Source: Streptosporangiales bacterium (lineage in GTDB: Bacteria > Actinomycetota > Actinomycetes > Streptosporangiales > Streptosporangiaceae). From it: a stretch of DNA of 32,295 nucleotides. The notes under the pieces are model-generated. The model was not told the origin of the DNA and made no database searches. It was given only the letters and a program-made list of their open reading frames with translations. The stretch is from contig WHSL01000045.1 in assembly GCA_009380095.1 (NCBI GenBank), positions 1 through 32,295 of the forward strand. The letters run 5' to 3'. A program made the position numbers and the translations under genes. Positions 22,177 to 30,843 of the stretch are shown one piece after another. Each line of letters begins with the position of its first letter. Position 1 is the stretch's first letter.

Positions 22177-22698
22177 TCAGGGGTGGGGCGCGCCGCCGAG
22201 GGTGCGGATGAGGCCGAGCAGGCCGACCGTCAGGCCGTCCCGCTCCTCGTCGGAGAGCCCGTGCAGCAGCTTCTCGTGGTGCTCGTGGAAGGCGGCGGCC
22301 ACCTCCACGTGTGCGCGGCGCCCGTGCTCGGTGAGGCGCAGCTGGTAGTGCCGCCGGTTGCCGGGGTCGCGCTCGCGGGCCACCAGCTCCTTCTCCACCA
22401 TGCCGGCGACGAGCCGGCTCACCGTGCTCTTCTCCAGGTGCAGCCGGTCGGCCAGGGACTGCTGGGACAGCGTCTCGGGGCCGTCGAGCTCGTGCAGCGC
22501 GAACACCTCCGACAGCGAGATCGGCCGCCCTTCGGCCGTATGCTCCGGCTGGAGCATGCCCGTCGCCCGCACCAGCTGCATGATCAGGTCGTGCAGCCGC
22601 GCCGTGGGATCTCTGCCGTCGTCGTCCGTCGCCCGCGCTTGCGGAGAATCATCCCTCAAGGGTTGTGCCCTACAACTTTCCCGCGTACTGTTCCTCAT
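22177..22698 (-). CDS. MarR-family transcriptional regulator
   Basis: The product is a winged-helix MarR repressor. Visible are the dimerisation helix (ARLHDLIMQLVRATGML), the DNA-binding helices (LSQQSLADRLHLEKSTVSRLV cut as LSQQSLADRLHLEK and STVSRLV) and the wing with ARERDPGNRRHYQLRLTEHG. It very probably binds the two GTTGT-N5-ACAAC operators upstream and controls itself and the divergent methyltransferase. The start is uncertain. The ATG at 22698 has no ribosome binding site and would place one operator inside the gene; a GTG at 22713 has GGGAGG 4 bp upstream; a TTG at 22659 would leave both operators in the promoter region. Confidence 0.85.
   Translation of the reverse strand: MRNSTRESCRAQPLRDDSPQARATDDDGRDPTARLHDLIMQLVRATGMLQPEHTAEGRPISLSEVFALHELDGPETLSQQSLADRLHLEKSTVSRLVAGMVEKELVARERDPGNRRHYQLRLTEHGRRAHVEVAAAFHEHHEKLLHGLSDEERDGLTVGLLGLIRTLGGAPHP
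22662..22676. promoter_or_regulatory. MarR operator 1
   Basis: GTTGT-GCCCT-ACAAC, a perfect 5-bp inverted repeat with a 5-bp centre. It overlaps TTGTGC (22664-22669), a -35 candidate for the rightward methyltransferase gene, with TACTGT (22686-22691) as -10 after 16 bp. Confidence 0.75.
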
Positions 22699-22701
22699 GA
22701 A

Positions 22702-22716
22702 GTTGTAGCACACAAC
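22702..22716. promoter_or_regulatory. MarR operator 2
   Basis: GTTGT-AGCAC-ACAAC has the same half-sites as operator 1, with centres 40 bp apart. It overlaps TTGTGT on the reverse strand, a -35 candidate for marR, and lies just before the methyltransferase ribosome binding site. Confidence 0.75.
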
Positions 22717-22733
22717 CTCCCTGGGGGTCCGTC

Positions 22734-23348
22734 ATGCGCCTGCTCACGAAGCTCTCCCATAAACACCGGCACGGCCACGGGCACGCGGCTCAGGAGGCGT
22801 TCGAGGGCAAGGGCAGCCACCGTTACGACCGCCACGTGGGCCGGATCTTCCGCGGCACCTACCGGCGGATCGCCGCCGATGTCGCCAACCTCGTCCCGTC
22901 CGGCGCCGACGTGCTCGACATCAGCACCGGGCCCGGCCACCTGCTCGTCGAGCTCGCCGGCATCCGCGGCGACCTGCGGGTCACCGGCGTCGACCTCTCC
23001 GCCGACATGGTGGCGATCGCGCGCGGCCATCTCGAGCCGTTCGGCGACCGTGCCACCGCGGTCACCGGCGACGTCGGCGCCCTGCCGTTCGACGACGACT
23101 CCTTCGACGTGATCGTCTCCTCATCGGCCCTGCATCACTGGCCCGATCTCGACGCCGCGGCCGCAGAGGTGGGCCGGGTGCTCCGCCCGGGCGGCCAGGT
23201 GCTGATATACGACTTCTGGCGCGCGCCCTTCGACGAGATGACCGCCGCCACGGCGAAGGTCCCCGCGTTCGCCGACCGCCCGGCGCGGCGCACGCGGTTC
23301 AGCGCCTGGCCGGTCCCCGGGCTGTTCTACCGCAGACAGGAGTTCTGA
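22734..23348 (+). CDS. class I SAM-dependent methyltransferase with His-rich N-terminus
   Basis: The 204-residue cytoplasmic protein has a Rossmann methyltransferase fold: motif I VLDISTGPGHLLVELA (60-75), the motif II acid VTGVDLSADM (83-92), GDVGALPFDDDSFDVIVSSS (112-131), ALHHW and VLRPGGQVLIYDF. The substrate is unknown. The N-terminus holds a His cluster (H9, H11, H13, H15, H17), which could bind metal. GGGGGT precedes the ATG by 6 bp. It is divergent from marR, with paired operators in the shared promoter, so it is likely the main target of that repressor. It ends 18 bp before the convergent molybdoenzyme gene. Confidence 0.85.
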   Translation: MRLLTKLSHKHRHGHGHAAQEAFEGKGSHRYDRHVGRIFRGTYRRIAADVANLVPSGADVLDISTGPGHLLVELAGIRGDLRVTGVDLSADMVAIARGHLEPFGDRATAVTGDVGALPFDDDSFDVIVSSSALHHWPDLDAAAAEVGRVLRPGGQVLIYDFWRAPFDEMTAATAKVPAFADRPARRTRFSAWPVPGLFYRRQEF

Positions 23349-23366
23349 CCGGCTCCGGCGGGGCGT

Positions 23367-25673
23367 TCAGTCCGGGGAGGGGATCCCGGCCGGGGGCGCG
23401 AGCATGTTCACCGGCGGCGGCTCCTCGGTGAGCCGCTCCACCTCGACGAGCGCGTGCTGGCCGCGGCACCCCTGCGTCAGGCGCGACGTCGGCCGGTCGC
23501 TCGTCAGCACGTTGGGGTTGCCGTGGGCGCAGAGCGGCCCGTCCCCGTCGTCCACCGGGTCGAACCAGGCTCCGGTGGGCAGTCGCAGCACCCCGGGCCG
23601 GACCTGATCGGTGATCAGCGCGCCGGCCAGGCACGCGCCGCGGTCGTTGAAGACGCGCACCACGTCGCCGCCGACGATGCCCCGCGCCTTGGCGTCATCG
23701 GGGTGGATCCGCACCGGCTCGCGTCCGGCCACCTTGCCGGCCTGGCTGAACCCGCCCACGTCGAGCTGGCTGTGCAGCCGCGTGGCCGGCTGGTTGGCGA
23801 TCAGCAACAGCGGGAACCGGGCGGCCTTCTCGGCCCCGGGCCAGTCCTCCGGCGGCAGCCACACCGGGTGCCCGGGGCAGTCCGGGTAGCCGAAGCCCGC
23901 CACCGCCGCGGAGGTGATCTCGATGCGGCCGCTCGGGGTGCGCAGCGGGTGCGCCTCCGGGTCGGCACGGAAGTCGGCGAAGAGCGTGCGCTGCGGCTCA
24001 CCCGGCGGCAGCCGTACCTCGCCCGCCGCCCAGAACTCCGCGAAGGAGGGCGTGTCATGGCCCCGCCGGTCCATCCCCTCGCGCCACCTGCCGTACAGGT
24101 GCTCCAGCCACTGGCGGGTGTCGCGCCCCTCGGTGAACGTCTTGTCGGCGCCGAGCCGTTCCGCCAGCCGGCTGAAGATCCAGTAGTCGTCCCGGGCCTC
24201 GCCCACCGGGTCCATCGCCCGGTGCATGGCGATCAGCGAGGAGTCCCGCCGCCCCGCCCCGAGGTCCTCGCGCTCCAGCGGGATCGTCGCGGGGAGGACG
24301 ATGTCCGCGTGCCGCGCGGTGGCCGTCCAGTGCGGCTCGTTCACGATCACCGTGTCCGGGCGGGTGAACGCCTCACGCAGCCGGTTCAGGTCCTGGTGGT
24401 GGTGGAACGGGTTGCCCCCGGCCCAGTAGACGAGCCGGATGTCGGGGTAGGCCAGCCGCTCGCCGTCGTAGTCGTACTCATCACCCGGGTGCAGCAGCAG
24501 GTCCGCGATGCGCGCCACCGGGATGAAGGCGCGCACGGCGTTGTGCCCCTGCGGCAGCGTGGGCAGCGGCAGGTCCAGGCCGGTGTCGCCGACGTCCGCC
24601 ATGGAGCCGTAGCCGTGCCCGAAGCCGCCGCCGGGCAGGCCGATCTGGCCGAGCATCGCGGCCAGCGCGATGCCGGCCCACACCGGCTGCTCACCGTGCT
24701 CGGCCCGCTGCAGCGACCAGGTGACGGTGACGAACGTGCGGGAGCGCGCCATCTTCCTGGCCAGCTCCACGATGTCGGCGGCGTCGAGGCCGCAGATGGC
24801 GGCGGCCCAGGCCGCGTCCTTGACCACGCCGTCCGGGCGGCCCAGCAGGTGGTCGCGGAAGGTGTCGAAGCCCGCGCAGTACCGGTGGAGGAACGCGGTG
24901 TCGTGCAGTCCCTCCGCGAGCAGGGTGTGCGCGAGGCCGAGCATCAGCGCGGTGTCCGTGGCCGGCACCACCGGATACCAGCGGGCCGGCACGGTCTCCG
25001 GCATGTCCTCGCGGAGCGGGCTGACCAGCGCCACCTCGACGCCCGCGGCGCCCAGCGCGGCCAGGTGGCCGGGGGTGTGGTGGCGGGTCACGCCACCGGG
25101 GGTGACCATGACGTTCTTGCCGGGCACGCCGCCGAAGGCGACGAGCAGCTCGGTGTTCTCGATCACCGACGGCCAGGTGGAGCCGCGGCGGATCACCGCG
25201 TTGGCGTCACCCACCACATGCGGGAGCAGCACCAGCGACGCAGCCTGGCTGTAGTTGTTGCGGGAGGAGGTGTAGCCGCCGATCGCGTTCAGGAACCGGT
25301 GCACCTGGCTCTGCGCGTGGTGGAACCGGCCCGCGCTCGACCAGCCGTACGAGCCGCCGAAGATCGCCTGGTTGCCGTGCCGGCTCCGCACCCGGTCCAG
25401 CTCGGTGGCGGCGAGGGCGATCGCCTCGTCCCAGCTCACCTCGACGAACGAGTCGCGGCCGCGGGCGGCGGAAGGACCTGGGCCGTCCTCCAGCCAGCCG
25501 CGGCGGATCGCGGGCCGCCGCACCCGCGTCGCGTGCCGTGCCGCCCCGGGCACATTCCCGATCAGCGGCGATGGTGCCGGGTCATCGGGGTGGGGGCGGA
25601 CTTCGATGCCGTTCGCGCCGTCTCGGACCAAGAACGCCCCCCAGTGGGAGGACGTGGGGGAGAAGGTCGACAT
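23367..25673 (-). CDS. bisC: molybdopterin-dependent S/N-oxide reductase (biotin sulfoxide reductase-like)
   Basis: The 768-residue enzyme belongs to the DMSO reductase family, type without an Fe-S cluster: there is no N-terminal CxxCxxxC. TSSHWGAFLVRDGANGIEVR opens the protein, GSYGWSSAGRFHHAQSQVHR (107-126) follows, and S142 in NNYSQAASLVLLPHVVG aligns with the molybdenum-ligand serine of DMSO/TMAO reductases. Later pterin-binding segments include YWAGGNPFHHHQDLNRLREA and LPTGAWFDP. There is no Tat signal, so it should act in the cytoplasm like BisC, reducing methionine, biotin or related sulfoxides, or N-oxides. The length is normal (BisC about 770). No electron-donor subunit is adjacent. 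A cupin gene lies 129 bp upstream on the same strand. Confidence 0.85.
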   Translation of the reverse strand: MSTFSPTSSHWGAFLVRDGANGIEVRPHPDDPAPSPLIGNVPGAARHATRVRRPAIRRGWLEDGPGPSAARGRDSFVEVSWDEAIALAATELDRVRSRHGNQAIFGGSYGWSSAGRFHHAQSQVHRFLNAIGGYTSSRNNYSQAASLVLLPHVVGDANAVIRRGSTWPSVIENTELLVAFGGVPGKNVMVTPGGVTRHHTPGHLAALGAAGVEVALVSPLREDMPETVPARWYPVVPATDTALMLGLAHTLLAEGLHDTAFLHRYCAGFDTFRDHLLGRPDGVVKDAAWAAAICGLDAADIVELARKMARSRTFVTVTWSLQRAEHGEQPVWAGIALAAMLGQIGLPGGGFGHGYGSMADVGDTGLDLPLPTLPQGHNAVRAFIPVARIADLLLHPGDEYDYDGERLAYPDIRLVYWAGGNPFHHHQDLNRLREAFTRPDTVIVNEPHWTATARHADIVLPATIPLEREDLGAGRRDSSLIAMHRAMDPVGEARDDYWIFSRLAERLGADKTFTEGRDTRQWLEHLYGRWREGMDRRGHDTPSFAEFWAAGEVRLPPGEPQRTLFADFRADPEAHPLRTPSGRIEITSAAVAGFGYPDCPGHPVWLPPEDWPGAEKAARFPLLLIANQPATRLHSQLDVGGFSQAGKVAGREPVRIHPDDAKARGIVGGDVVRVFNDRGACLAGALITDQVRPGVLRLPTGAWFDPVDDGDGPLCAHGNPNVLTSDRPTSRLTQGCRGQHALVEVERLTEEPPPVNMLAPPAGIPSPD

Positions 25674-25802
25674 GACCCGATCATCCCATTTCGGCCATCG
25701 AAGTCCGACAGCGCGGCGGGACTTTCTACCGCCTCCGGGCCGGGGCGCGGCCTCCCGTCCAAGGGCGGCGCGCTCGGCTCGTGCGGGCGCCCGCCGTCCG
25801 GC

Positions 25803-26264
25803 TCAGGCGCCGGCGCAGTCGTCCGGGCCGGCAGGGCGCCCCTCGGTGCTCCACAGGCTGGGGAGATTCACCACGATCCCCTCCTGCGTGCTGCGCGCGA
25901 TCACCACCACGGCCTCCTCGTCCGGAGACGGGTTCTCCTCGCGGTGCGGCACGAACGGCGGGACGAAGATGTAGTCGCCCGGCTCGGTCTCGACCCGGAC
26001 CTCCTCCTGCCCCTCGGCGAACACGAACACCGGGTGGCCGGAGACGATGTAGATCGCGGTCTCCGCCTCGCCGTGGTGGTGGTCGCCGGAGTTGACCGTG
26101 GGCCCCACGTGCGTGCGGCCCATCCACAGCCGCTCGGAGCCAACGGTCTTGCCGGAGATGGCCTCGAAGCGCCGCATCCCCGAGGTCTGATTGGTGTCGG
26201 AAGTCAGGTCGCCGCCGCGGATGTGATCGAGCCTGCAGTGCCAGGCGTCCGTGGGCTTCGTCAT
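25803..26264 (-). CDS. cupin-domain protein
   Basis: The 153-residue protein is a single-domain cupin. Motif 1 is G60-D-H-H-H-G-E-A-E-T-A with metal-ligand candidates H62, H64 and E68; motif 2 is GDYIFVPPFVPHREENP with H107. The role could be a small dioxygenase, an isomerase or a binding protein; nothing decides between them. The start at 26264 is the ATG at which the recognisable protein begins. TAATCT lies 7 bp upstream with no ribosome binding site, suggesting a leaderless transcript. It may be read through into the molybdoenzyme gene 129 bp downstream and is divergent from the SARP gene. Confidence 0.8.
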   Translation of the reverse strand: MTKPTDAWHCRLDHIRGGDLTSDTNQTSGMRRFEAISGKTVGSERLWMGRTHVGPTVNSGDHHHGEAETAIYIVSGHPVFVFAEGQEEVRVETEPGDYIFVPPFVPHREENPSPDEEAVVVIARSTQEGIVVNLPSLWSTEGRPAGPDDCAGA

Positions 26265-26436
26265 GAGGCAGAGATTACGCGTGGAGATCTCGGGCGGCCG
26301 CATCGGGGGAGCGCGGGCCGAGCCCGGCGGCCGGGGGAACCGGCGTACGACCGGGCCCCGCGCGATCGTTGGCGTTTCTGGCCTTTGACGGCCAGTTCTG
26401 ACATCGTTCCGGGCACTTGCATACATCTCCGTTAGC

Positions 26437-29400
26437 GTGATGACCGAGGGTGACTCAAGGTCACGGGGGTGGCCCTACTTGCGTGGCGAGCTGTACTTCC
26501 GCGTGCTCGGCCCCGTTACCGTCGAACGTGCCGGGCGGCCCTTCGGCGTGGGCGGACCCCAGCGGCGCACGGTGCTCGCCCTCCTGCTGCAGAACGCCGG
26601 CGACGTCGTCTCCACCGACTGCCTGGTCGACGCGCTGTGGGGGGACGACCCGCCCGCCTCGTTCCGCGTGCAGCTGCAGGGCGTCGTCTCCGAGCTGCGC
26701 CGCGCGCTGGGCGCCGACGCCGGCCGTAGCGCCGCCCCGATCGAGACGAGTCCCCCCGGCTACCGGCTGCGGGTCGAGCCCGACCAGGTGGACCTCGAGC
26801 TGTTCCGCCGCGAGGTCGCCGAGGGCCGTGCCCGCGCGGCGGCCGGCGAACCCGCCGCGGCGGCGGAGGCCCTGCGCGGCGCGCTGGGCCGCTGGCGCGG
26901 GCCCGCCTTCGCCGACATGTCCACCCCGGCCCTGCAGCAGGCCGCGCTCGGCCTGGAGGAGCTGCGGCTCGCCGCCCTGGAGGAGCGCATCGCCGCGGAG
27001 ATGGACCTCGGCGTGCACTCCGACCTCATCCCCGAGCTGTCCCGGCTGGTGGAGGAGCACCCGCTGCGCGAGCGCTTCACCGGCCAGCTCATGACCGTGC
27101 TCGCCGCCACCGGCCGGCTGGCCGACGCGCTCGCCGCCTACCGGACGGCGCGCGAGCGCACCGTGGAGGAGCTCGGCATCGAGCCCTCCGAACGACTCCA
27201 GGATCTGCACCGGTCGATCCTCACCGGGGGCGTTCCGCTGGGCGCAGCGCGGCCCGACCCCGCCGCCGCGGCGCGACCCCGTACGGTCCCCCGGCAGCTC
27301 CCTCCCGACCAGCCGGTCCTGGTGGGCCGGGAGACCCAGCTGCACTCCGCGATCCGGCTCGTCGCGGCCGACGCGGCGCGCGGGCTGCCGGCCTGCGTGG
27401 CCATCACCGGCCCGGGCGGCACCGGCAAGACCACGTTCGCCCTGCGGCTCGCCCACCGGGTCGCCGACGACTACCCCGACGGCCAGCTCTACGCGCGGCT
27501 CGGCGGGGCCGGGGCGGGCCGGCGGTCGACCGAGGCCGTGGCCGCCCGGCTGCTGCACGGCCTGGGCGTGCCGCCCGGTGGCGTGCCCGCCGATCCGGAC
27601 GAGCGGGCCGGGCTGCTGCGGGAGCTGCTGGCCGGGCGCCGGCTGCTGCTCGTGCTCGACGACGCCGCCGACGAGGCTCAGGTCCGGCCGCTGCTGCCGG
27701 GCGAGCCGGGGTGCGCCGTGCTGATCACCAGCAGGAGGCGACTGTCCGGCCTGGAGATCGCGCATCCGGTACGGCTCGCGGTGCTGTCCGGCTCGGCCGG
27801 GGTGGAGCTGCTGCGCCGGGTGGTCGGCCACACCCGGGTGGACGCCGAGCCCCGGGCCGCGGCCGAGATCGTGGACCTGTGCGGTGGCCTGCCCCTGGCG
27901 CTGCGGATCGCCGCCGCCCGGCTCGCCTCCCGTCCCGGCTGGCGGGTGGCCGACATGGCCCGCCGGCTCGCCGCCAACCGCGACCGGCTCGACTGGCTGG
28001 AGCTCGGCGACCAGGCGGTGCGGGCGAGCCTCGCGGAGACGTACGACGGGCTCGGTGAGCCGCAGCGGCGGCTGTTCCGCGCGATCGGCCTGCTCCGCGC
28101 CGCGGAGTTTCCGGCCTGGCTGCCCGCCGCGCTGCTCGACAGGCCCGAGGGCGCGGCCGAGACGCTGCTCGACACCCTCGTCGACGTGCACCTGGTGGAG
28201 CCGGCGGGCCGCGGCGTCACCGGCCCGCGCTACCGGGTGCACGACCTGATCCAGCTGCTGGCCCGCGAGCTCGCCGCCGGCGACGGCGAGCAGGCCGGCC
28301 GCGACATCGCGGCGCGGGTGCTGCACGGCTGGTACGACCTGGCGTGCGTCGCCGACGACCGGCTCCCGCACTGGTACGGGCTCGACGATGCGCCGCCGCC
28401 GCGCTGGCGGGCCCCCGAGGACGCGCGGATCTCGGTCGCCCGCGAGCCGCTGGCCTGGCTGGACGAGGAGCGCGGCGCCCTGCTCGCGGCGGTCCGGCAG
28501 GCGGCGGAGGAGGGCTACGACGAGGTCGCCTGGCCACTGGCCCAGCGCCTCAGCGGCTGCCTCGACCTGCGCGGGCGCTTCGACGACTGGGCCGAGGCGC
28601 TGAGCGCGGGGCTCCGCTCGGCCGAGCGCGCGGGGGACACGCCCGGCCGCATCTGCATGTACGGGCTGCTCGTGGACGCCGAGTCCAACCGCGAGCACAT
28701 CGAGCTGAGCATGGACTACGCGGCGCGCACCGCAGTCGGCTATCTCGAACTCGGCGGGGAGCCGCGGCCGCGCACCGGCCGGGCGCGGCTCGACGGCGGG
28801 CTGCCGGAAGAGCGGGAGCTGCTCGCCGCGCGCGCCGCCGGCGACACGCCGCGTACCGGGTTCGCCGCTTTCAACCTCGCCCTCGTGTGGCGCGCGGCCT
28901 GCCGCCGGGACGCCGGGTACCTGGACCTCTTCGACGAGGCGGCGGCCGCCTTCCGCGCCTGCGGGGCGCACTTCTCGGAGCTGGCGGCGCTCAAGGTGCT
29001 GGGCCTGGCGCACATCAAGGCACGCCGCTTCGACGAGGCGTTCGGCTGCCTGCACCGCGCGCAGGAGGTCGTCACCGAGCTCGGTGACGACGCCGGCATG
29101 CCGTTCTTCGTGCTCGGCGACATCCCGCTGGTGTACGCGCGCCAGGGCCGCTACGCCGAGGCCGAGACGCTGGTCACCGACGTGCTGCGGCAGGCGCGCG
29201 CCGAGGGGCACCTGTGGGACGAGGGCCGGGCGCTGGACACCCTCGGCGAGCTGTACGACATGCGCGGCGACGCGCACGCCGCACTCGACGCGTCGCTGCG
29301 CGCGCTGGGCGTCTGGCGGCGGCTGCAGGTGCTCCGCCGCATCGCCCGTACCGTCGCGATCCTGGCCCGGCTCTGCGACGCCATCGGCGACCACGACAGC

Positions 29401-29478
29401 GCCGAGCTCTACCGCACCGAACACGCCATGCTCGGCGAGGAGGCGTCCACCGTGCCCGGCGCCGTCCCCGAGGCCTAG
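26437..29478 (+). CDS. SARP/AfsR-type regulator with NB-ARC ATPase and TPR domains
   Basis: The 1013-residue transcriptional regulator has four parts. An OmpR-like winged DNA-binding domain spans 20-112 (YFRVLGPVTVERAGRPFGVG). A bacterial transcriptional activation domain covers about 118-265. The NB-ARC-type ATPase has Walker A GPGGTGKTT (325-333), Walker B RRLLLVLDDA (401-410) and GGLPLALR (483-490). The TPR-rich sensor part runs from about 590 to 1000. Such proteins activate secondary-metabolite or developmental genes; AfsR itself is phosphorylated by Ser/Thr kinases. No biosynthetic cluster is in the window, so a pleiotropic role is more likely than a pathway-specific one. The start is uncertain: GTG 26437, ATG 26440 or TTG 26482, the last with GGGGGTGG upstream. 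Confidence 0.9.
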   Translation: MMTEGDSRSRGWPYLRGELYFRVLGPVTVERAGRPFGVGGPQRRTVLALLLQNAGDVVSTDCLVDALWGDDPPASFRVQLQGVVSELRRALGADAGRSAAPIETSPPGYRLRVEPDQVDLELFRREVAEGRARAAAGEPAAAAEALRGALGRWRGPAFADMSTPALQQAALGLEELRLAALEERIAAEMDLGVHSDLIPELSRLVEEHPLRERFTGQLMTVLAATGRLADALAAYRTARERTVEELGIEPSERLQDLHRSILTGGVPLGAARPDPAAAARPRTVPRQLPPDQPVLVGRETQLHSAIRLVAADAARGLPACVAITGPGGTGKTTFALRLAHRVADDYPDGQLYARLGGAGAGRRSTEAVAARLLHGLGVPPGGVPADPDERAGLLRELLAGRRLLLVLDDAADEAQVRPLLPGEPGCAVLITSRRRLSGLEIAHPVRLAVLSGSAGVELLRRVVGHTRVDAEPRAAAEIVDLCGGLPLALRIAAARLASRPGWRVADMARRLAANRDRLDWLELGDQAVRASLAETYDGLGEPQRRLFRAIGLLRAAEFPAWLPAALLDRPEGAAETLLDTLVDVHLVEPAGRGVTGPRYRVHDLIQLLARELAAGDGEQAGRDIAARVLHGWYDLACVADDRLPHWYGLDDAPPPRWRAPEDARISVAREPLAWLDEERGALLAAVRQAAEEGYDEVAWPLAQRLSGCLDLRGRFDDWAEALSAGLRSAERAGDTPGRICMYGLLVDAESNREHIELSMDYAARTAVGYLELGGEPRPRTGRARLDGGLPEERELLAARAAGDTPRTGFAAFNLALVWRAACRRDAGYLDLFDEAAAAFRACGAHFSELAALKVLGLAHIKARRFDEAFGCLHRAQEVVTELGDDAGMPFFVLGDIPLVYARQGRYAEAETLVTDVLRQARAEGHLWDEGRALDTLGELYDMRGDAHAALDASLRALGVWRRLQVLRRIARTVAILARLCDAIGDHDSAELYRTEHAMLGEEASTVPGAVPEA

Positions 29479-29511
29479 GTGTGATGTCCGGCCCGGCCCC
29501 TCCGAGCGGGC

Positions 29512-30447
29512 TCAGTCACGGGAGGTCCCGGTCCCGTCGCCGTCGGTCTGGGCGGTGACGTTCCCGCCTCCGGTGTTGCGCCACGCCGCATCGGCGGAGG
29601 TCCGGTCCGCGCCGGCCGCGGTGACCGCGGTCGCCGCCGCGACGAACGCGGAGAACGTGCCGCCGAACAGCGCCGTCGCGGCCGTGTAGTCGGCACCCCA
29701 GTCGCCGGACCTCACGTACGTGGCGGAGAACAGCCCGAACGACGCCGCGAACCCCGCTCCCAGCGACATCAGCGTGGTCCGGCTGAACAGCCAGCTCTGC
29801 ATGTCGCTCAGGCTCATGTCGTGATGGGAGATGAAGCTACCGCGCAGGAACCACACGTACATCGTGGCGGGCAGCAGCATCACCACCAGCACCGCCAGCA
29901 CGAACTGCCAGTACGGGTAGGCCATCGTCACGTTGAACGTGATGTCGGTACGGGCCACCCGCGGATCCACGATGCTCACCGTGCCGAGGTACGTCCCCGG
30001 CTCGCCGAACCCCGGATCGGTGCGGTCGAAGCAGACGTCCAGCAGCACCTGGCCGCCGCGTACCCGGGCCGCCGCCGCGATGTTCTCGGCGCGCAGCTCG
30101 CGCGCGGAGTCCTCACGGAGGAACTGTCCGACGAAGACCTCCAGCCGGGCGCCTTCGGCGAGCACCCGGTCCGGATCGGTCACGTCGTACTCGACCTGCC
30201 GCCGCCGCACCGCGCGGTCCTGCTGGAAGGGCACGGCGGTACGGGGCTCGGAACGCGGCTCCAGGGTGGCCGGCTGCGTGGGCGCCGCCGCGGCCGCGGC
30301 CGATATCGCGGGGCAGCCCCGGGCGCCGGCGGTGCCGCGGGCGTGGTCCCCCAGGCCCCAGCCGACCAGGACCAGCAGCACCGCGACCCACACGGAGATC
30401 AGGGAGACGATCCGCCAGTGGCGGCGGAGCCACGCGCCTCGTGACAT
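29512..30447 (-). CDS. membrane protein of unknown function
   Basis: The 311-residue protein is not recognised. It has an N-terminal helix (about 14-34), an outside domain of about 130 residues with two Cys (GCPAIS, VCFDRTD) and beta-strand character, then a helix at about 177-199 (WQFVLAVLVVMLLPATMYVWFL). Two more hydrophobic stretches follow (about 222-245 and 255-278), and the tail is polar and Gly/Thr-rich. The short cytoplasmic loop SFISHHDMSLSDMQSW lies between helices 2 and 3. GAGG sits 5 bp before the ATG at 30447. It is convergent with the SARP gene and divergent from rho. Confidence 0.75.
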   Translation of the reverse strand: MSRGAWLRRHWRIVSLISVWVAVLLVLVGWGLGDHARGTAGARGCPAISAAAAAAPTQPATLEPRSEPRTAVPFQQDRAVRRRQVEYDVTDPDRVLAEGARLEVFVGQFLREDSARELRAENIAAAARVRGGQVLLDVCFDRTDPGFGEPGTYLGTVSIVDPRVARTDITFNVTMAYPYWQFVLAVLVVMLLPATMYVWFLRGSFISHHDMSLSDMQSWLFSRTTLMSLGAGFAASFGLFSATYVRSGDWGADYTAATALFGGTFSAFVAAATAVTAAGADRTSADAAWRNTGGGNVTAQTDGDGTGTSRD

Positions 30448-30594
30448 GCGGACCTCGCACGGAGAGGGCCCCGCGAGCGGGTCGAGGCGGCCGATGTACC
30501 GACGGTGATAGCCCTCCGGGCGCGCGGTGGCAAGACGGACGGCCGGTCACGGACGGCCACTCGCGGACGCCGCGGCGGAAAGACCAGGGCAGTG

Positions 30595-30622
30595 CGGGAA
30601 CAATCGGGTCGCGTGGTATGTT
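30595..30622 (+). promoter_or_regulatory. candidate rho promoter
   Basis: TATGTT (30617-30622) is preceded by TGG, an extended -10. GGGAAC (30595-30600) lies 16 bp before it and, with GTT at 30620-30622, also resembles an ECF (SigR/SigH-like) promoter. Transcription would start near 30629, leaving a leader of about 215 nt. Confidence 0.45.
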
Positions 30623-30636
30623 GACGCCAATGTGAA

Positions 30637-30674
30637 CCACCGAATCTCGGTGGCGGGTCGCGAACGAAGCGACC
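30637..30674 (+). promoter_or_regulatory. two tandem hairpins in the rho leader
   Basis: CCACCGA-ATC-TCGGTGG (30637-30653, 7-bp stem) is followed by GGTCGC-GAACGAA-GCGACC (30656-30674, 6-bp stem). Both are perfect and lie at the 5' end of the predicted leader. Confidence 0.6.
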
Positions 30675-30793
30675 ATCGCATCTCTTCAGGGTCCATTCCT
30701 CGTTGAGTGATCGCGAGGCCCACGCCCTTCTCAGCCGGACGTCGATTTTCCCGGCTTCACCGCCGCCCGGTTCCTCGAAGAGCCGCAGGCAGG

Positions 30794-30834
30794 CCCATCC
30801 CAACGCATTACCTCGTCCCTCTCACACACAACCC
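30794..30834 (+). promoter_or_regulatory. C-rich, G-poor segment before rho (possible rut site)
   Basis: By count these 41 nt hold 22 C and only 2 G, very unusual in this GC-rich DNA. They end just before the ribosome binding site GGAG (30835-30838). Unstructured C-rich, G-poor RNA is the hallmark of Rho loading sites, and rho genes are often autoregulated by Rho in their leader. Confidence 0.5.
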
Positions 30835-30843
30835 GGAGACGAC

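Noticed and set aside
26461-29424. A 987-codon open frame opposite the SARP regulator
   Set aside because: Same reason: the forward frame has clear domains and this one has none.
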